From contig JBQEQX010000001.1 in the NCBI GenBank assembly GCA_052043515.1, forward strand, positions 558,001 through 622,000: DNA of 64,000 bases, in the 5' to 3' direction. The notes under the pieces are model-generated. The model was not told where the DNA came from and did no database searches. It saw only the letters and a list, made by a program, of their open reading frames with translations. Below are positions 1 to 9,826 of this stretch, one piece after another. The DNA comes from Ehrlichia sp052043515. Lineage in GTDB: Bacteria > Pseudomonadota > Alphaproteobacteria > Rickettsiales > Anaplasmataceae. The position numbers were made by a program, and so were the translations under genes. Position 1 is the stretch's first letter, and every line of letters starts with the position of its first letter.

Positions 1-2
1 AA

Positions 3-134
3 GTTGCGATTGAAAGTCGTGGTTTATCTGATGAAGTTGCTGCCGTATTTTGCGATTTCTTTTCCATGCACACTTACCGTCAAACGTTCATCTGTGTGCG
101 ATATTGTTACCTTAAATATTTAAGCATTGACTAA
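3..134 (+). CDS. 3' end of an unidentified gene (partial)
   Basis: An open frame enters from the left edge and ends at TAA 132-134. The 43 visible residues (beginning VAIESRGLSDEVAAVFCD) look coding in composition but I do not recognise a family. No start is visible because the gene would begin outside the window. It could also be a chance open frame. Confidence 0.3.
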   Translation, partial: VAIESRGLSDEVAAVFCDFFSMHTYRQTFICVRYCYLKYLSID

Positions 135-396
135 TAATGCAAGTATTCTTAACTGTACCTGTTGATTAAAAATAAACGCTAGAAACGGACTAAATTGAGA
201 AGTTTTCACTAATTACATGTTCCTTCCATACCTACACTAACACTTAAGTCTTACACTATGAGTACAATTTGTTTAAGTAGAAAAACTGAGTCATATGAAA
301 AATATTTTATGTAAAAGCGCTTTTACAATACATACAACATAATCAGCTGATACATTAATTATAATTCTAGAACAACTTCCAAATTAAAGATTACAT

Positions 397-940
397 TTAA
401 AGATGAGTAGATTGTGCATTATCACACATACTATATGTCATACTCCCCTTATTGAATATTCTATACAAGAGAAAATCCATAGCAGCAATTGCAGACGATA
501 CTTGTATCTCATGCCTACTCATACTACTAAAACAGCACTTTTTATACTCACTTTCTACTTCAGAAAAAGCACAACCTATGTAAACTAAACCAGCTTGTTC
601 AGCATTAATAGCAGGTCCAGCAAATCCAGTAATAGAAACAGACACATTAGCTCTTGAAGTTCTCAAAGCACCAACTGCCATTAAAATAGACACTTCTGAA
701 CTTACAGCTCCATATTTATTAATTGCATCTTCACTAACACCTAAAAGATTAACTTTAGATTCATTCGAATAAACAACAAAACCATAATCCAACACTTTCG
801 ATGCTCCCGGTATACAAGAGAACAAAAAAAGACATTAACCCTCCTGTGCATGATTCAGCAATTACTATTCTAAAATTTCTTTCTATTAAATTAGTAACAC
901 AAGTTTTTGCCAATTCTAGTGTTTCTTGCTTTATTATCAT
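397..940 (-). CDS. pncC: CinA C-terminal domain family protein (nicotinamide-nucleotide amidase-like), frameshifted
   Basis: The repaired protein of about 180 residues is the stand-alone CinA C-terminal domain, which in characterised members hydrolyses nicotinamide mononucleotide to NaMN and ammonia in pyridine-nucleotide salvage. The diagnostic segments are AESCTGG near residue 33, a VVYSN-type segment, and SVSITGFAGP. The ATG at 940 lies in a different frame from the downstream part. Removing one base from the A7 run at 824-830 (T7 on the coding strand) joins the two halves and restores the AESCTGGLMSFLFSCIPG junction. The last dozen residues are not conserved. Its NAD role fits with nadA and nadC elsewhere in the window. 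Confidence 0.8.
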
Positions 941-1282
941 ACCATGAACGTGATGTATTGAGTGCAGTTATAAACATCTAATGAAACTAATACAAGATAT
1001 ATTCCATACTAAGGATTATATGAGAAAGCTTACTAAATGATCTAAGTATTTTTAGTAATTACTAAATAACATGATTTTATCTATTATAAAAACTACTCTA
1101 TAACTTTAAATATTATAATATCTATCTAATATAGAAGATTAAAATTCATAATAAATCAAATACTTTTATAAATCATTAACTTTTTACTAGTTCATACATC
1201 AACAAATTAATAGTTGATATGTTATAATCCAAAAATATTATTGAAAAAAAATAAAAATCATGTACCGTACTGAGATACGTTT
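941..1282. other. Intergenic gap between pncC and thrS
   Basis: Very AT-rich, with no convincing open frame. A TATAAT hexamer at 1223-1228 lies about 55 bases before the thrS start and may be its -10 element. I see no clear -35 partner. Confidence 0.4.
1223..1228 (+). promoter_or_regulatory. Possible -10 element for thrS
   Basis: A perfect TATAAT upstream of thrS in the right orientation. No good TTGACA-like partner lies 16-18 bases upstream, so this is a weak call in such AT-rich DNA. Confidence 0.3.
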
Positions 1283-3200
1283 ATGGTTAAACACAGAATG
1301 ATAAATATATATTTTAATAACAACTTGTGTAAGCAATTTCGTCGCAGTGTTGTAGGACATCATGTGTTATCTGATTTATTTCCAGAATTGGAGAAGGAAG
1401 CAATAGCTTTAAAAATAAATGGAGAATTATACGATTTATCAAGAGAAATCACAGAAAATTGCGTTCTTGAAGTCGTAACAATAGATAGTGAAGAAGGCCT
1501 AGAAATTATACGTCATGACACTGCACATATTATGGCACAAGCCGTAAAAGAAATATTTCCTGATACCCAAATAACTATTGGGCCAACAATAAAAGATGGC
1601 TTTTATTACGATTTTGCTGCAAGTCGTAATTTTTCTATTGACGATTTGAGGATAATAGAAAAAAAAATGACAGAAATCATAGACAAAAATGAAAAGTTTG
1701 TACGTGAAGTATGGTCTAGAGAAGAGGCAATAAATTTTTTTTCTGGCATAGGAGAAGACTATAAAGTCAAAATAATATCCAATATTCCAATCAATGACAA
1801 TATTACTGTTTATAGGCAAGGAAATTTTGTTGACTTATGTAGAGGACCTCATGCCCCATCAACAAAAACATCGAAAGCTTTTAAACTAATGAAAGTGTCT
1901 GGATCTTATTGGCAGGGTAACTCAAGCAACGATAGATTACAAAGGATTTACGGTACGGCATGGCGTAACGAAAGCGAACTAAAATCATACTTAAGTCGTC
2001 TAGTTGAAATAGAAAAAAAGAGATCATAGAAGAATTGGGAGAGAACTGGAATTGTTTCACATTCAAAATGAAGCATCAGGTCAGGTATTCTGGCATGCAA
2101 GAGGATATATTATTTACCGTACTATAGAAAATTACATAAGGAAAAAATTAGAGGTTAATGGCTACATAGAAGTAAAGACTCCATTTCTATTAAGCAAAGA
2201 ACTGTGGGAAAAATCTGGACATTGGGATAAATTTCGCGAGAACATGTTCCTAAGTGAGGTAGAAGGTAAGTCCTTAGCAATAAAACCAATGAGTTGTCCG
2301 TGTCATGTACAAATTTTTAATTCTAAAGTCAGAAGTTACCGTGATTTGCCAATAAGAATGGCAGAGTTTGGAGTGTGTCACAGATATGAAGCATCTGGGG
2401 CGTTGCATGGATTAATGAGAGTTCGTGGATTTACTCAAGACGATGGGCACATTTTTTGTACAGAAGATCAGGTTACATCTGAAACTTTAAAATTTTGTAA
2501 CTTATTGATGGAAGTATATAAAGACTTTGGATTCACTGATATCTTAGTAAAATTTTCAGACCGTCCAGAAAAAAGGGCAGGCAATGATGAGACATGGGAT
2601 AAGGCTGAGGCAGCGTTAAAAAAGTCAGTAGAAACTGCGAAGTTAAGTTATGTTTTAAATCCAGGAGATGGGGCATTCTATGGACCAAAACTAGAATTTA
2701 CATTAAAAGATGCCATTGGAAGGGAGTGGCAATGTGGAACATTACAAATGGATTTTGTATTACCAGAAAGGCTAGGTGCTTATTACACAGGTAGTGACGG
2801 AAAGAAACATCATCCGGTAATGCTGCATCGTGCCATTTTAGGTACTTTTGAAAGATTTATAGGAATTTTAATTGAGCATCACTCAGGTAATTTTCCTATA
2901 TGGCTATCTCCTATACAATTATCTATATTAACTATAAATGGAAGCTCTATCGATTATGCAAACTCTTTGAAATTAAAAGCTGAAGAACATAATATAAGGG
3001 TTGAAGTCGATGCCACAGAAGAAAAAATAAATTATAAAATACGTTCCCGTATCAATAAAAAAGTACCTGTACTTTGGATAATAGGAAATAAGGAAGTTGA
3101 AGAAGGCTCAGTATCCATACGTTATTTAGGCTCCAGCGAGCAGCATATCGTCCCTTCTGATAAAGCATTGAAAACATTATCAACTTATGCTAGCATCTAA
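1283..3200 (+). CDS. thrS: Threonyl-tRNA synthetase, one frameshift
   Basis: Class II aminoacyl-tRNA synthetase that charges tRNA-Thr. The order is an N-terminal TGS domain (about residues 1-60), the second additional (editing) domain with HDTAHIMAQAV near residue 75, the catalytic core with the MSCPCHVQIF motif, and a C-terminal anticodon-binding domain. The frame breaks in the A7 run at 2013-2019. Removing one A gives the typical EIEKRDHRRIGREL junction and an enzyme of 638 residues, a normal length. The chosen ATG at 1283 is followed by a second in-frame ATG at 1295 that could also serve. infC follows 26 bases downstream, probably in one transcript. Confidence 0.95.
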
Positions 3201-3226
3201 GGTAAATTTTAGTTAGGAGTGTAGGT

Positions 3227-3775
3227 TTGAAAGCAAGTAAGTTCTCTAATAAAAACAAAATCAATGAAATGATAACAGCAAAAAAGGTAAAGCTTGTTGA
3301 TCAGAATAGTGTTATGATTGGAGTTGTAGATATTGAAGATGCTTTATCCAGAGCTAAGGCCGTCAATTTAGATTTAGTCGAAATGGTACATGACGATGAA
3401 TACCCTTTATGTAAAATATTTGACTACAGCAAATATAGGTACAGCCATAAGAAAAAGATAAGTGATTCAAAGAAGAAGCAAAAAACCATTATAGTAAAAG
3501 AACTTAAATTCAAGCTTAATATCGGAGACAATGACTATAATGTAAAACTAAACATGCTACGTGGTTTTATAGAAAGAGGTGATAAGGTAAAAATATCACT
3601 AAGGTTCATAGGAAGAGAAATACTTCACCCAGAGGTAGGAATGGAAATAATAGAAAGGCTAATAAGAGACACTTCTGATATCGCAAAACCAGAAAATTTA
3701 CCAAAAAAGAGAGGGGAATTTAATAAGTATGGTATTAACCGCAAAATAAAGCCCACTATTATGTGTATAATATAA
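3227..3775 (+). CDS. infC: Translation initiation factor IF-3, C-terminal frameshift
   Basis: IF-3 binds the 30S subunit and proofreads start-codon selection. The N-domain (residues about 15-85) and the C-domain core (ELKFKLNIGDNDY, RGDKVKISLRFIGRE) are clear. The start is TTG at 3227, preceded by a TAGGAG-like ribosome site; rare start codons are a family trait used for autoregulation. As read, the last 20 residues are wrong for the family. Removing one A from the A6 run at 3703-3708 gives the expected ending PKREGNLISMVLTAK and a stop at 3747-3749. The true end is therefore probably 3749. Confidence 0.92.
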   Translation: MKASKFSNKNKINEMITAKKVKLVDQNSVMIGVVDIEDALSRAKAVNLDLVEMVHDDEYPLCKIFDYSKYRYSHKKKISDSKKKQKTIIVKELKFKLNIGDNDYNVKLNMLRGFIERGDKVKISLRFIGREILHPEVGMEIIERLIRDTSDIAKPENLPKKRGEFNKYGINRKIKPTIMCII

Positions 3776-4007
3776 TAAGGCAATTACAAATTTTTATATA
3801 CATGAGTAGAGTAACATGTTTATCTGTGTGGATTACATTAAGGTTATACATATTAGAAGAAGATTTATGCGAATAATATAAAACAAATTAAAAATAAAGT
3901 TATTGTTGTTCGTAATGGAAAGTTACAAATGAAAGTTATACTTTTTCACATCCACAAACAGAAGTTAAACTATAACAACTGCTTGTATGATTAATGAAAT
4001 AAAATTT

Positions 4008-4274
4008 TTAACATTCACTACCAGCAAAGTGTATATGATCTTTTGAATCAAAGTAATTGTACTTCATATCATTGCAGACATTAATACACTTCATCCCTAT
4101 ATTTGAATAGAAGCCATTGCCATTCAACAACTGAACATCAGCATTAGGTTAATTCACGTAAAGCTTATATACATTTTTACATAATTCCATTTTACGGAAC
4201 TAATTCTCTATTAATATTACACGACCAGCGTAACCATCGTTTACAGAGTACTTTAAAAAAATACAAACACACAC
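4008..4274 (-). pseudogene. Decayed small gene with in-frame stops
   Basis: On the minus strand, one frame runs from a GTG at 4274 to a TAA at 4008, about 88 codons, interrupted by two in-frame stops. The pieces read like real protein (VNDGYAGRVILIEN, PNADVQLLNGNGFYSNIG, DSKDHIHFAGSEC), and the frame does not change across the stops. I do not recognise the family. It lies directly downstream of tsaE on the same strand. It could be a pseudogene, or chance in AT-rich DNA. Confidence 0.4.
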
Positions 4275-4280
4275 TCATTA

Positions 4281-4760
4281 CTATAAAAGCGTAAAGATGT
4301 CAGACCAACTGCTATCATTAACAAGAACTTCAATATCACGTAGATCTTCTTTAATAGAATATTTCATATTTATTTTTAAACTAAAATTTAATATACCATC
4401 CAATAAATCAGGCCATTCTATAATCCCAACCCCATTATCACAAATGCACTCTAAACCTAGATCATATATCTCGTACAGATGATTGACTCTATACAAGTCA
4501 ACATGGTATATTGTAAACTTAGCAGAGTGGTATTCGTTAACAATACTAAAAGTAGGGCTACCCACGTCTTCACACGGAACTAGCGCACAAACCAAAAACT
4601 TAACAAAAGCAGTTTTACCAACACCCAAATCCCCACACAAAAATATAGCGTCACCACTCTTCAAATTGGATGCAACAAGCCCAGCCAACCTTCTTAAAAA
4701 AAGCAAACTAACAAAATCATATTTAAAAAACTGCAATCGTAAACTCTCACAATAGAGCAC
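4281..4760 (-). CDS. tsaE: tRNA threonylcarbamoyladenosine biosynthesis ATPase TsaE
   Basis: A 159-residue P-loop protein with Walker A GDLGVGKTAF near residue 43, the SPTFSIVNEY segment, and the HVDLYRV and GIIEWPDLL motifs of the TsaE/YjeE family. It works with TsaB and TsaD to install t6A at position 37 of ANN-decoding tRNAs. It is intact and of normal length. It lies 10 bases downstream of the BI-1 gene on the same strand. Confidence 0.93.
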   Translation of the reverse strand: MLYCESLRLQFFKYDFVSLLFLRRLAGLVASNLKSGDAIFLCGDLGVGKTAFVKFLVCALVPCEDVGSPTFSIVNEYHSAKFTIYHVDLYRVNHLYEIYDLGLECICDNGVGIIEWPDLLDGILNFSLKINMKYSIKEDLRDIEVLVNDSSWSDIFTLL

Positions 4761-4770
4761 AAAAAACTAT

Positions 4771-5472
4771 CTACGTTCCCCCCTGGAGATGCAACAAGCT
4801 CAAAAATATATTAATATAATTAAAGTACAAAGTAGTTGCACCTAATATAGCCATCTTATTAACAGACAAATCTGTACCATCATTGAACTTATAGTACATA
4901 TCTTTTATCCTCTGAGCATCATACGCAGTCATAGCAGTAAATACAATCACGGCAACAAAAGATATTGCAAAATGCAACGGCTCGCTTCCCAAAAACAAGT
5001 TAAACAGCGAAGCAATGAATATTCCAGCCATGCCCATATACAATAATGTTTTGAACTGGAACAAATCCCTCTTAGTAACATTACCATACCAGGCCATCAC
5101 ACCAAACATGGAAGAGGAAATAAAAAACACCTTCGCGATACTTGCAGAAGTATAGACTAAGAATATACAAGATATGGACATTCCAACCAATACGGAAAAA
5201 CTAAAAAACACCGCCAATATGGCCTGGAAACTAAAAGTACTTAACTTATAAGACATCAAAAAAACCAAACCTATAGGAGCAAACAAAATCACCCAATACA
5301 AAGGAGTATTGTATATCATAGACACGAGGACCGTAGAAGAAGAAACAAAAAATGCCGCCACACCAGTCAACCCCAAAGCCATAGCCATATAATTATACAC
5401 CTTCACCAAATACTTTCTAAGCCCTACGCTATAGTAAGCACCTTGTAAACGCACATCACTATAATTATCCAT
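4771..5472 (-). CDS. Bax inhibitor-1 / YccA family membrane protein
   Basis: A protein of about 233 residues with seven hydrophobic segments and the C-terminal DAQRIKDMYY motif of the BI-1 (TMBIM) family. Bacterial members are inner-membrane proteins of uncertain role, some acting as pH-sensitive calcium leaks or as interactors of FtsH. The frame is open further upstream, to 5598, overlapping the preceding gene. I chose the ATG at 5472 because it has a GTGAGGA ribosome site and starts the conserved sequence (MDNYSDVRLQGAYYSVG). Intact. Confidence 0.88.
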   Translation of the reverse strand: MDNYSDVRLQGAYYSVGLRKYLVKVYNYMAMALGLTGVAAFFVSSSTVLVSMIYNTPLYWVILFAPIGLVFLMSYKLSTFSFQAILAVFFSFSVLVGMSISCIFLVYTSASIAKVFFISSSMFGVMAWYGNVTKRDLFQFKTLLYMGMAGIFIASLFNLFLGSEPLHFAISFVAVIVFTAMTAYDAQRIKDMYYKFNDGTDLSVNKMAILGATTLYFNYINIFLSLLHLQGGT

Positions 5473-5549
5473 AAATTCCTCACCCAAGGACAAAATAAAA
5501 ATCACTGCAGAATTATAACAAAAAAATACGATAACATCAACAATAAATA

Positions 5550-6518
5550 TTATTGTACTAGCTTTTCCTGACTGCCATAACCACATTCTACTTTGCATTG
5601 TTTAAATTCTGAACTGCAATCAGATTCTGAACATGTACTTGATTCACAAGAATCAGAAAGACTCATCACCTCATTTTCTAATTTTCTATTTTCATTAATA
5701 TGAGTACTTAGCAACACTGCATACCCTATACAAAATATCAACATACCAACAGCACGAATCATCAATCCCAATGGAAGTATATCAACACCCAAAGGACCAA
5801 CGCTTCCTGTATACATTGGGCCACCTCTAGTCTCAAAAGAAAGTAATACCTTTCCTGCACAAACTAATAGACAACCAAAAAATAGACTGTAGAGAATAAA
5901 TGATTTCTTATCAAATCTATTCTTAATTGCTTCTTTTTCTTTGCTCTTATTATACCTAATTAAATAAGAACACAAAAACATAGCTGCAGCTAGCACAAAG
6001 AATATATTTCCTGCTGTATCTACTATTCCCTGTAAATTAAATACAGTACCTCTAGGAATCTCGGAATGGTCAAAAATACCTGGAAGTGTCATGCTCAAAA
6101 TAACAACCGCTTGCATCACAGTAGTAAATATTGAACCTAACATGTCGACTTTATTTCCATGTCTATCACAAAAATCTGCAAATTTAGTACTAGAGCTTTT
6201 TATTTCTTGTTTTCGTGCTTTATACGGTTGTTCAATATCTTTTAACCGATCATATATTTTACCTTTTTCTTTCTCTAGATAAAAAACATTATATAATGAT
6301 GTTAAGAGGACTGCTAAGCATAAGAACAAAGCAAGTAAATCCATAGTATTAGCAAAAATTGTCGTCTGATTTTTTGACAATTTCAGAATATTTGACTGAA
6401 TAAGAATAAAAGAAAAGAAAACTAATACGTACAGCATACTCGCAGTCATAATTACTTTTTTTCTAAATAAATCTTGATTATCTAGTCTTAATAAAGTACG
6501 TTTATAATGTTGTAGCAT
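5550..6518 (-). CDS. Unknown polytopic membrane protein
   Basis: 322 residues with no family I recognise. Visible are hydrophobic segments at about residues 24-45, 57-78, 130-150, 170-190, 210-230 and 247-268, charged loops rich in Lys and Glu, and a C-terminal tail of about 50 residues rich in Ser, Cys and Glu. The ATG at 6518 is preceded by a strong AGGAGGT ribosome site, stronger than most in this window, which suggests efficient translation. It precedes the BI-1 gene on the same strand with a 77-base gap. It may be lineage-specific to Ehrlichia and its relatives. Confidence 0.75.
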   Translation of the reverse strand: MLQHYKRTLLRLDNQDLFRKKVIMTASMLYVLVFFSFILIQSNILKLSKNQTTIFANTMDLLALFLCLAVLLTSLYNVFYLEKEKGKIYDRLKDIEQPYKARKQEIKSSSTKFADFCDRHGNKVDMLGSIFTTVMQAVVILSMTLPGIFDHSEIPRGTVFNLQGIVDTAGNIFFVLAAAMFLCSYLIRYNKSKEKEAIKNRFDKKSFILYSLFFGCLLVCAGKVLLSFETRGGPMYTGSVGPLGVDILPLGLMIRAVGMLIFCIGYAVLLSTHINENRKLENEVMSLSDSCESSTCSESDCSSEFKQCKVECGYGSQEKLVQ

Positions 6519-6675
6519 GTCTTGTTACCTCCTGTCTGTAAAGGAACACACCAAACGCTTAGAAAAAGTCGGCTGCCGACTGTATTATAGCACAATTATA
6601 CATAAAATACAAAGGTATTAATTTCTCTGTATTAGATATACACTGAGAGGTACGTGAATAATAAATGGGAAAAAT

Positions 6676-7681
6676 ATGAAAATAGGAATAAATGGATTAG
6701 GTCGTATAGGAAGGTGCTTAATAAGAGCAATATACGAAAATGAGTACTTATATAAAGAAACGGTAGAATTAGCTGCTCTAAATGGGTCTACATCGTCAGA
6801 AACACATGCACATCTTATTCAATACGATTCCGTTCATGGAAAATTTCCATATGATGTAAATTCAGGAGAAGAACATATTACTATAAATAAAAAAAAAATC
6901 CCTCTATCAAATCAAAAAGAAATTAAAAATATTTTTTTGGGAAAAATATAATGTTGATGTTGTATTAGAATGTACTGGAAAGTTCAATAAAAAATCTCTA
7001 GTGGAACAGCATATCAATTCCACAGTAAAAAAAGTTATAGTTTCAGCTCCTATGCAAGATTCAGACATTACGATTGTGTACGGTGTAAATAATGAGATGC
7101 TCACAAAAGAACACAATGTAATATCTGCTGGATCATGTACAACAAATTGTATAGCACCTATCTTAAAACTTGTTAATGACACCATCGGAATAAAAAATGG
7201 ATTTATTACTACTATACATTCGTATACAAATGATCAAAATCTCGTTGATAATAACCACAAAGATCTAAGAAGAGCAAGAGCATGCATGATGTCAATCATT
7301 CCAACTACAACAGGAGCAACAAAAACTGTTGATTTAGTAATACCTGAACTAAAGGGAAAACTTAACGGAACAGCTGTACGAGTACCTACACCAAATGTAT
7401 CTATGGTAGATTTAGTATTTAATTCTGTTAAACCAACTACTGCTAGTGAAATAAATGCTGTAATAAGAGATTTATCACAAGATTCTAGAGTTATACACAT
7501 AACAGATAAAGAACTAGTATCAGTGGACTTTTGCCACAGTACATACAGTGCAATAGTAGATGCAAATGAAACATACGTTACCGATAATAATTTATGTCGT
7601 ATAGCAGCGTGGTATGATAATGAGTGGGCTTTTGCTCTTAGAATGCTAGATATAGTATTACTATTATCAAAAGTAAGCTGA
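6676..7681 (+). CDS. gap: Glyceraldehyde-3-phosphate dehydrogenase, one frameshift
   Basis: Interconverts glyceraldehyde-3-phosphate and 1,3-bisphosphoglycerate. The NAD-binding start is INGLGRIGR, the catalytic cysteine is in SAGSCTTNC, and the WYDNEWAF motif closes the protein. The frame breaks in the T7 run at 6932-6938. Removing one T gives NIFWEKYNVDVVLECTGKF and a full 334-residue enzyme. These bacteria lack hexokinase and phosphofructokinase, so the enzyme is thought to act in the gluconeogenic direction together with Pgk, also encoded here. Confidence 0.95.
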
Positions 7682-7893
7682 TAACAAAATCCTTAATAAG
7701 AATCAATGTATATAAACTTGGCTATCAGCCATTACAAAATGCTTTTTATGATTATCAATACACGTCGCTGACAGCATACGCTGTTACTAATACAAATTAT
7801 TAACCAAGCAATGAATAATGTATACCACAAATACTAGAAGATAAAAAACACAATACAAAACACCTACATTATAGCATGAATCAAACATAAAAA

Positions 7894-8559
7894 CTACTCG
7901 TGCTTTATTGTACTTATAATAGACGATATCATGTCTTGTATACCTAAATATACATTGTAAAGACTATCATCTCTCATATATGCAGAACATGAAAATATTT
8001 TATTGATATCATCCTGAACAGATTTTATAGTAGGACAATCGACGTGAACTCCTCCTAATTTACTTATTAAACTATTATGATCCTCTCCTATAGTTACCTT
8101 AATTTTTGCAACATTCCTCAATGACGCAACTAATATTGCAGGTGATATACAAACCGCTCCTATTGGCTTCTTAGCATTATAAAATTTACATACAGCATCT
8201 TTAAACTCAGGAAGTATATAATTATCTTGCTGAGAATCATCGAATAAGTTAGAAAAGTTTTTCGCTACTCCGTAACCACCAGGAATTATTAACATATCAA
8301 ATTCCACGACATTTATTTCTTTTATATCGTATATAGAACCTCTTGCTATTCTAGCAGATTCAACCAAAATGTTTCTTATTTCCCCTACAGATTCTTTTCT
8401 CTTGTGGTCCACAACTTGTTTTTGGTTTTTATCTGGTGCAAAACATTTAAATTCAACGTTATGCCTATCAAGCTCAAGCATTACCAGAACAGCTTCTCTA
8501 ATTTCAGAACCATCCATGTGACCACAACCAGATAAAATTATAGCAGAACTTAACTTCAT
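7894..8559 (-). CDS. elbB: ElbB/DJ-1-PfpI family glutamine amidotransferase-like protein
   Basis: 221 residues from the ATG at 8559 (an earlier in-frame start at 8580 is possible). It begins with the ElbB-type LSGCGHMDGSEIREA segment, has the IIPGGYGVAKN strand-turn, and the nucleophile-elbow cysteine in GAVCISPA. ElbB of E. coli belongs to the DJ-1 superfamily and has glyoxalase activity; its once-suggested isoprenoid role is not established. Intact. It converges with gap across about 210 bases of non-coding DNA. Confidence 0.85.
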   Translation of the reverse strand: MKLSSAIILSGCGHMDGSEIREAVLVMLELDRHNVEFKCFAPDKNQKQVVDHKRKESVGEIRNILVESARIARGSIYDIKEINVVEFDMLIIPGGYGVAKNFSNLFDDSQQDNYILPEFKDAVCKFYNAKKPIGAVCISPAILVASLRNVAKIKVTIGEDHNSLISKLGGVHVDCPTIKSVQDDINKIFSCSAYMRDDSLYNVYLGIQDMISSIISTIKHE

Positions 8560-8672
8560 AAAGCACCGTACTATTGGCATAAGCCTTATTTTACATAAAT
8601 AATTTATAATTTACAAGTTTATTTGAGTACGTATAATGTAGTTATATTATATTAACATTATCATTTTATAAA

Positions 8673-9479
8673 ATGAATATACTACTAATAGGATGTGGTA
8701 ATTTAGGAAGTGTATTACTACAAAAGTGGTCACTTAGTAACCAAATATCACAGATAGTTGTAGTGCAACCAAGTTTGTCAAAAAAACATATTTTTGGTAG
8801 CTCAGATAAAATTACATTTGTGAGAAATCATGAAGAAATAAACAAAGGTTTCGTACCTGACACTGTGGTAATAGCAGTAAAACCGCAACAAGTTTCTAAT
8901 GCTATACCAAGTTACAGAATTTACCACAAATCATCTTTTATATCCTTATGTGCTGGAATTGATACTAAATTTTTAAAAACAATATTGTGTAATACAGAAA
9001 AAGTAATACGCGTAATGCCTAACATTGCAATGTCTTTAGGTGAAAGTGTTAATCTTGCATATATGGAAGAAGAAATAGCCTATGAAAAACAAAAAGTATC
9101 TATGATTTTCAACGATACAGGGCTTATATATTGGTTACAAAAAGAAGATGTCTTTGATAAATTATCTCCCATTACCGGTTCTGGACCTGCATACTTTCTT
9201 TATCTGGCAGAGGAACTAGTAAAAAATACTGTAGAAGTAGGTATAAATAAAGAAGACGCGATCAAGCTTGTATCTCAAACGTTTATAGGAAGTGCTAAGC
9301 TATTAGAAGCAAGACAAGACAGTATTAGTAATCTTATATCATCTGTGACAAGTCGTGGTGGAATAACGCATGCAGCACTACAAGTGCTTGATCTACATTT
9401 ACCAAAAGCAGTAAGCTTATGTTTAAAAGCTGCAATTGATAGACTGACACATTTAAAGGAAATAGATAAAAACAATTAA
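8673..9479 (+). CDS. proC: Pyrroline-5-carboxylate reductase
   Basis: 268 residues, intact. Catalyses the last step of proline synthesis (P5C to proline, NAD(P)H-dependent). The dinucleotide-binding start is IGCGNLGS, followed by VIAVKPQQ, VIRVMPNIA and the C-terminal SPITGSGPAYFLYLAEEL and TSRGGITHAAL motifs. The length is typical. Confidence 0.95.
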   Translation: MNILLIGCGNLGSVLLQKWSLSNQISQIVVVQPSLSKKHIFGSSDKITFVRNHEEINKGFVPDTVVIAVKPQQVSNAIPSYRIYHKSSFISLCAGIDTKFLKTILCNTEKVIRVMPNIAMSLGESVNLAYMEEEIAYEKQKVSMIFNDTGLIYWLQKEDVFDKLSPITGSGPAYFLYLAEELVKNTVEVGINKEDAIKLVSQTFIGSAKLLEARQDSISNLISSVTSRGGITHAALQVLDLHLPKAVSLCLKAAIDRLTHLKEIDKNN

Positions 9480-9642
9480 ACACAATCTCATCAAATTCTG
9501 TATTACAATAGGAACAACGACTGATCAATTACAAAAACCTATGCAACGTTTAGTAAAGAGTTCAGTTCTAAAAGCCGCTATGGATTATTCCTATGTGGAT
9601 GTCTTATTAATAATAGAAGTAAAAAATTCTAAACATTTGTAG
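9466..9642 (+). pseudogene. Gene fragment or small ORF after proC
   Basis: A frame open from 9466 to TAG 9640-9642 reads like protein (GTTTDQLQKPMQRLVKSS, AAMDYSYVDVLLIIEV), but its first ATG is only at 9541. It overlaps the last bases of proC. I do not recognise it. It could be the 3' end of a decayed gene, a 33-residue small protein starting at 9541, or chance. Confidence 0.3.
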
Positions 9643-9826
9643 TAGCGAAAATATATCTACTGTATTTTTTCAGATGGTTATAGTTTAGCATAAATACATG
9701 TACAACAACAAAACATACTAACATGCTTCTCTAGTGATATTCATAGAAACATTGGTCATTTTAACAATCAGGTAAAACAATTCTAAGAATAAGATTTTCT
9801 CATTTTTATGAGAAAACTTGCACTGT

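Noticed and set aside
7760..7800. Terminator hairpin between gap and elbB (ACAGC-ATAC-GCTGT)
   Set aside because: Short stem and no following T tract; not better than chance.
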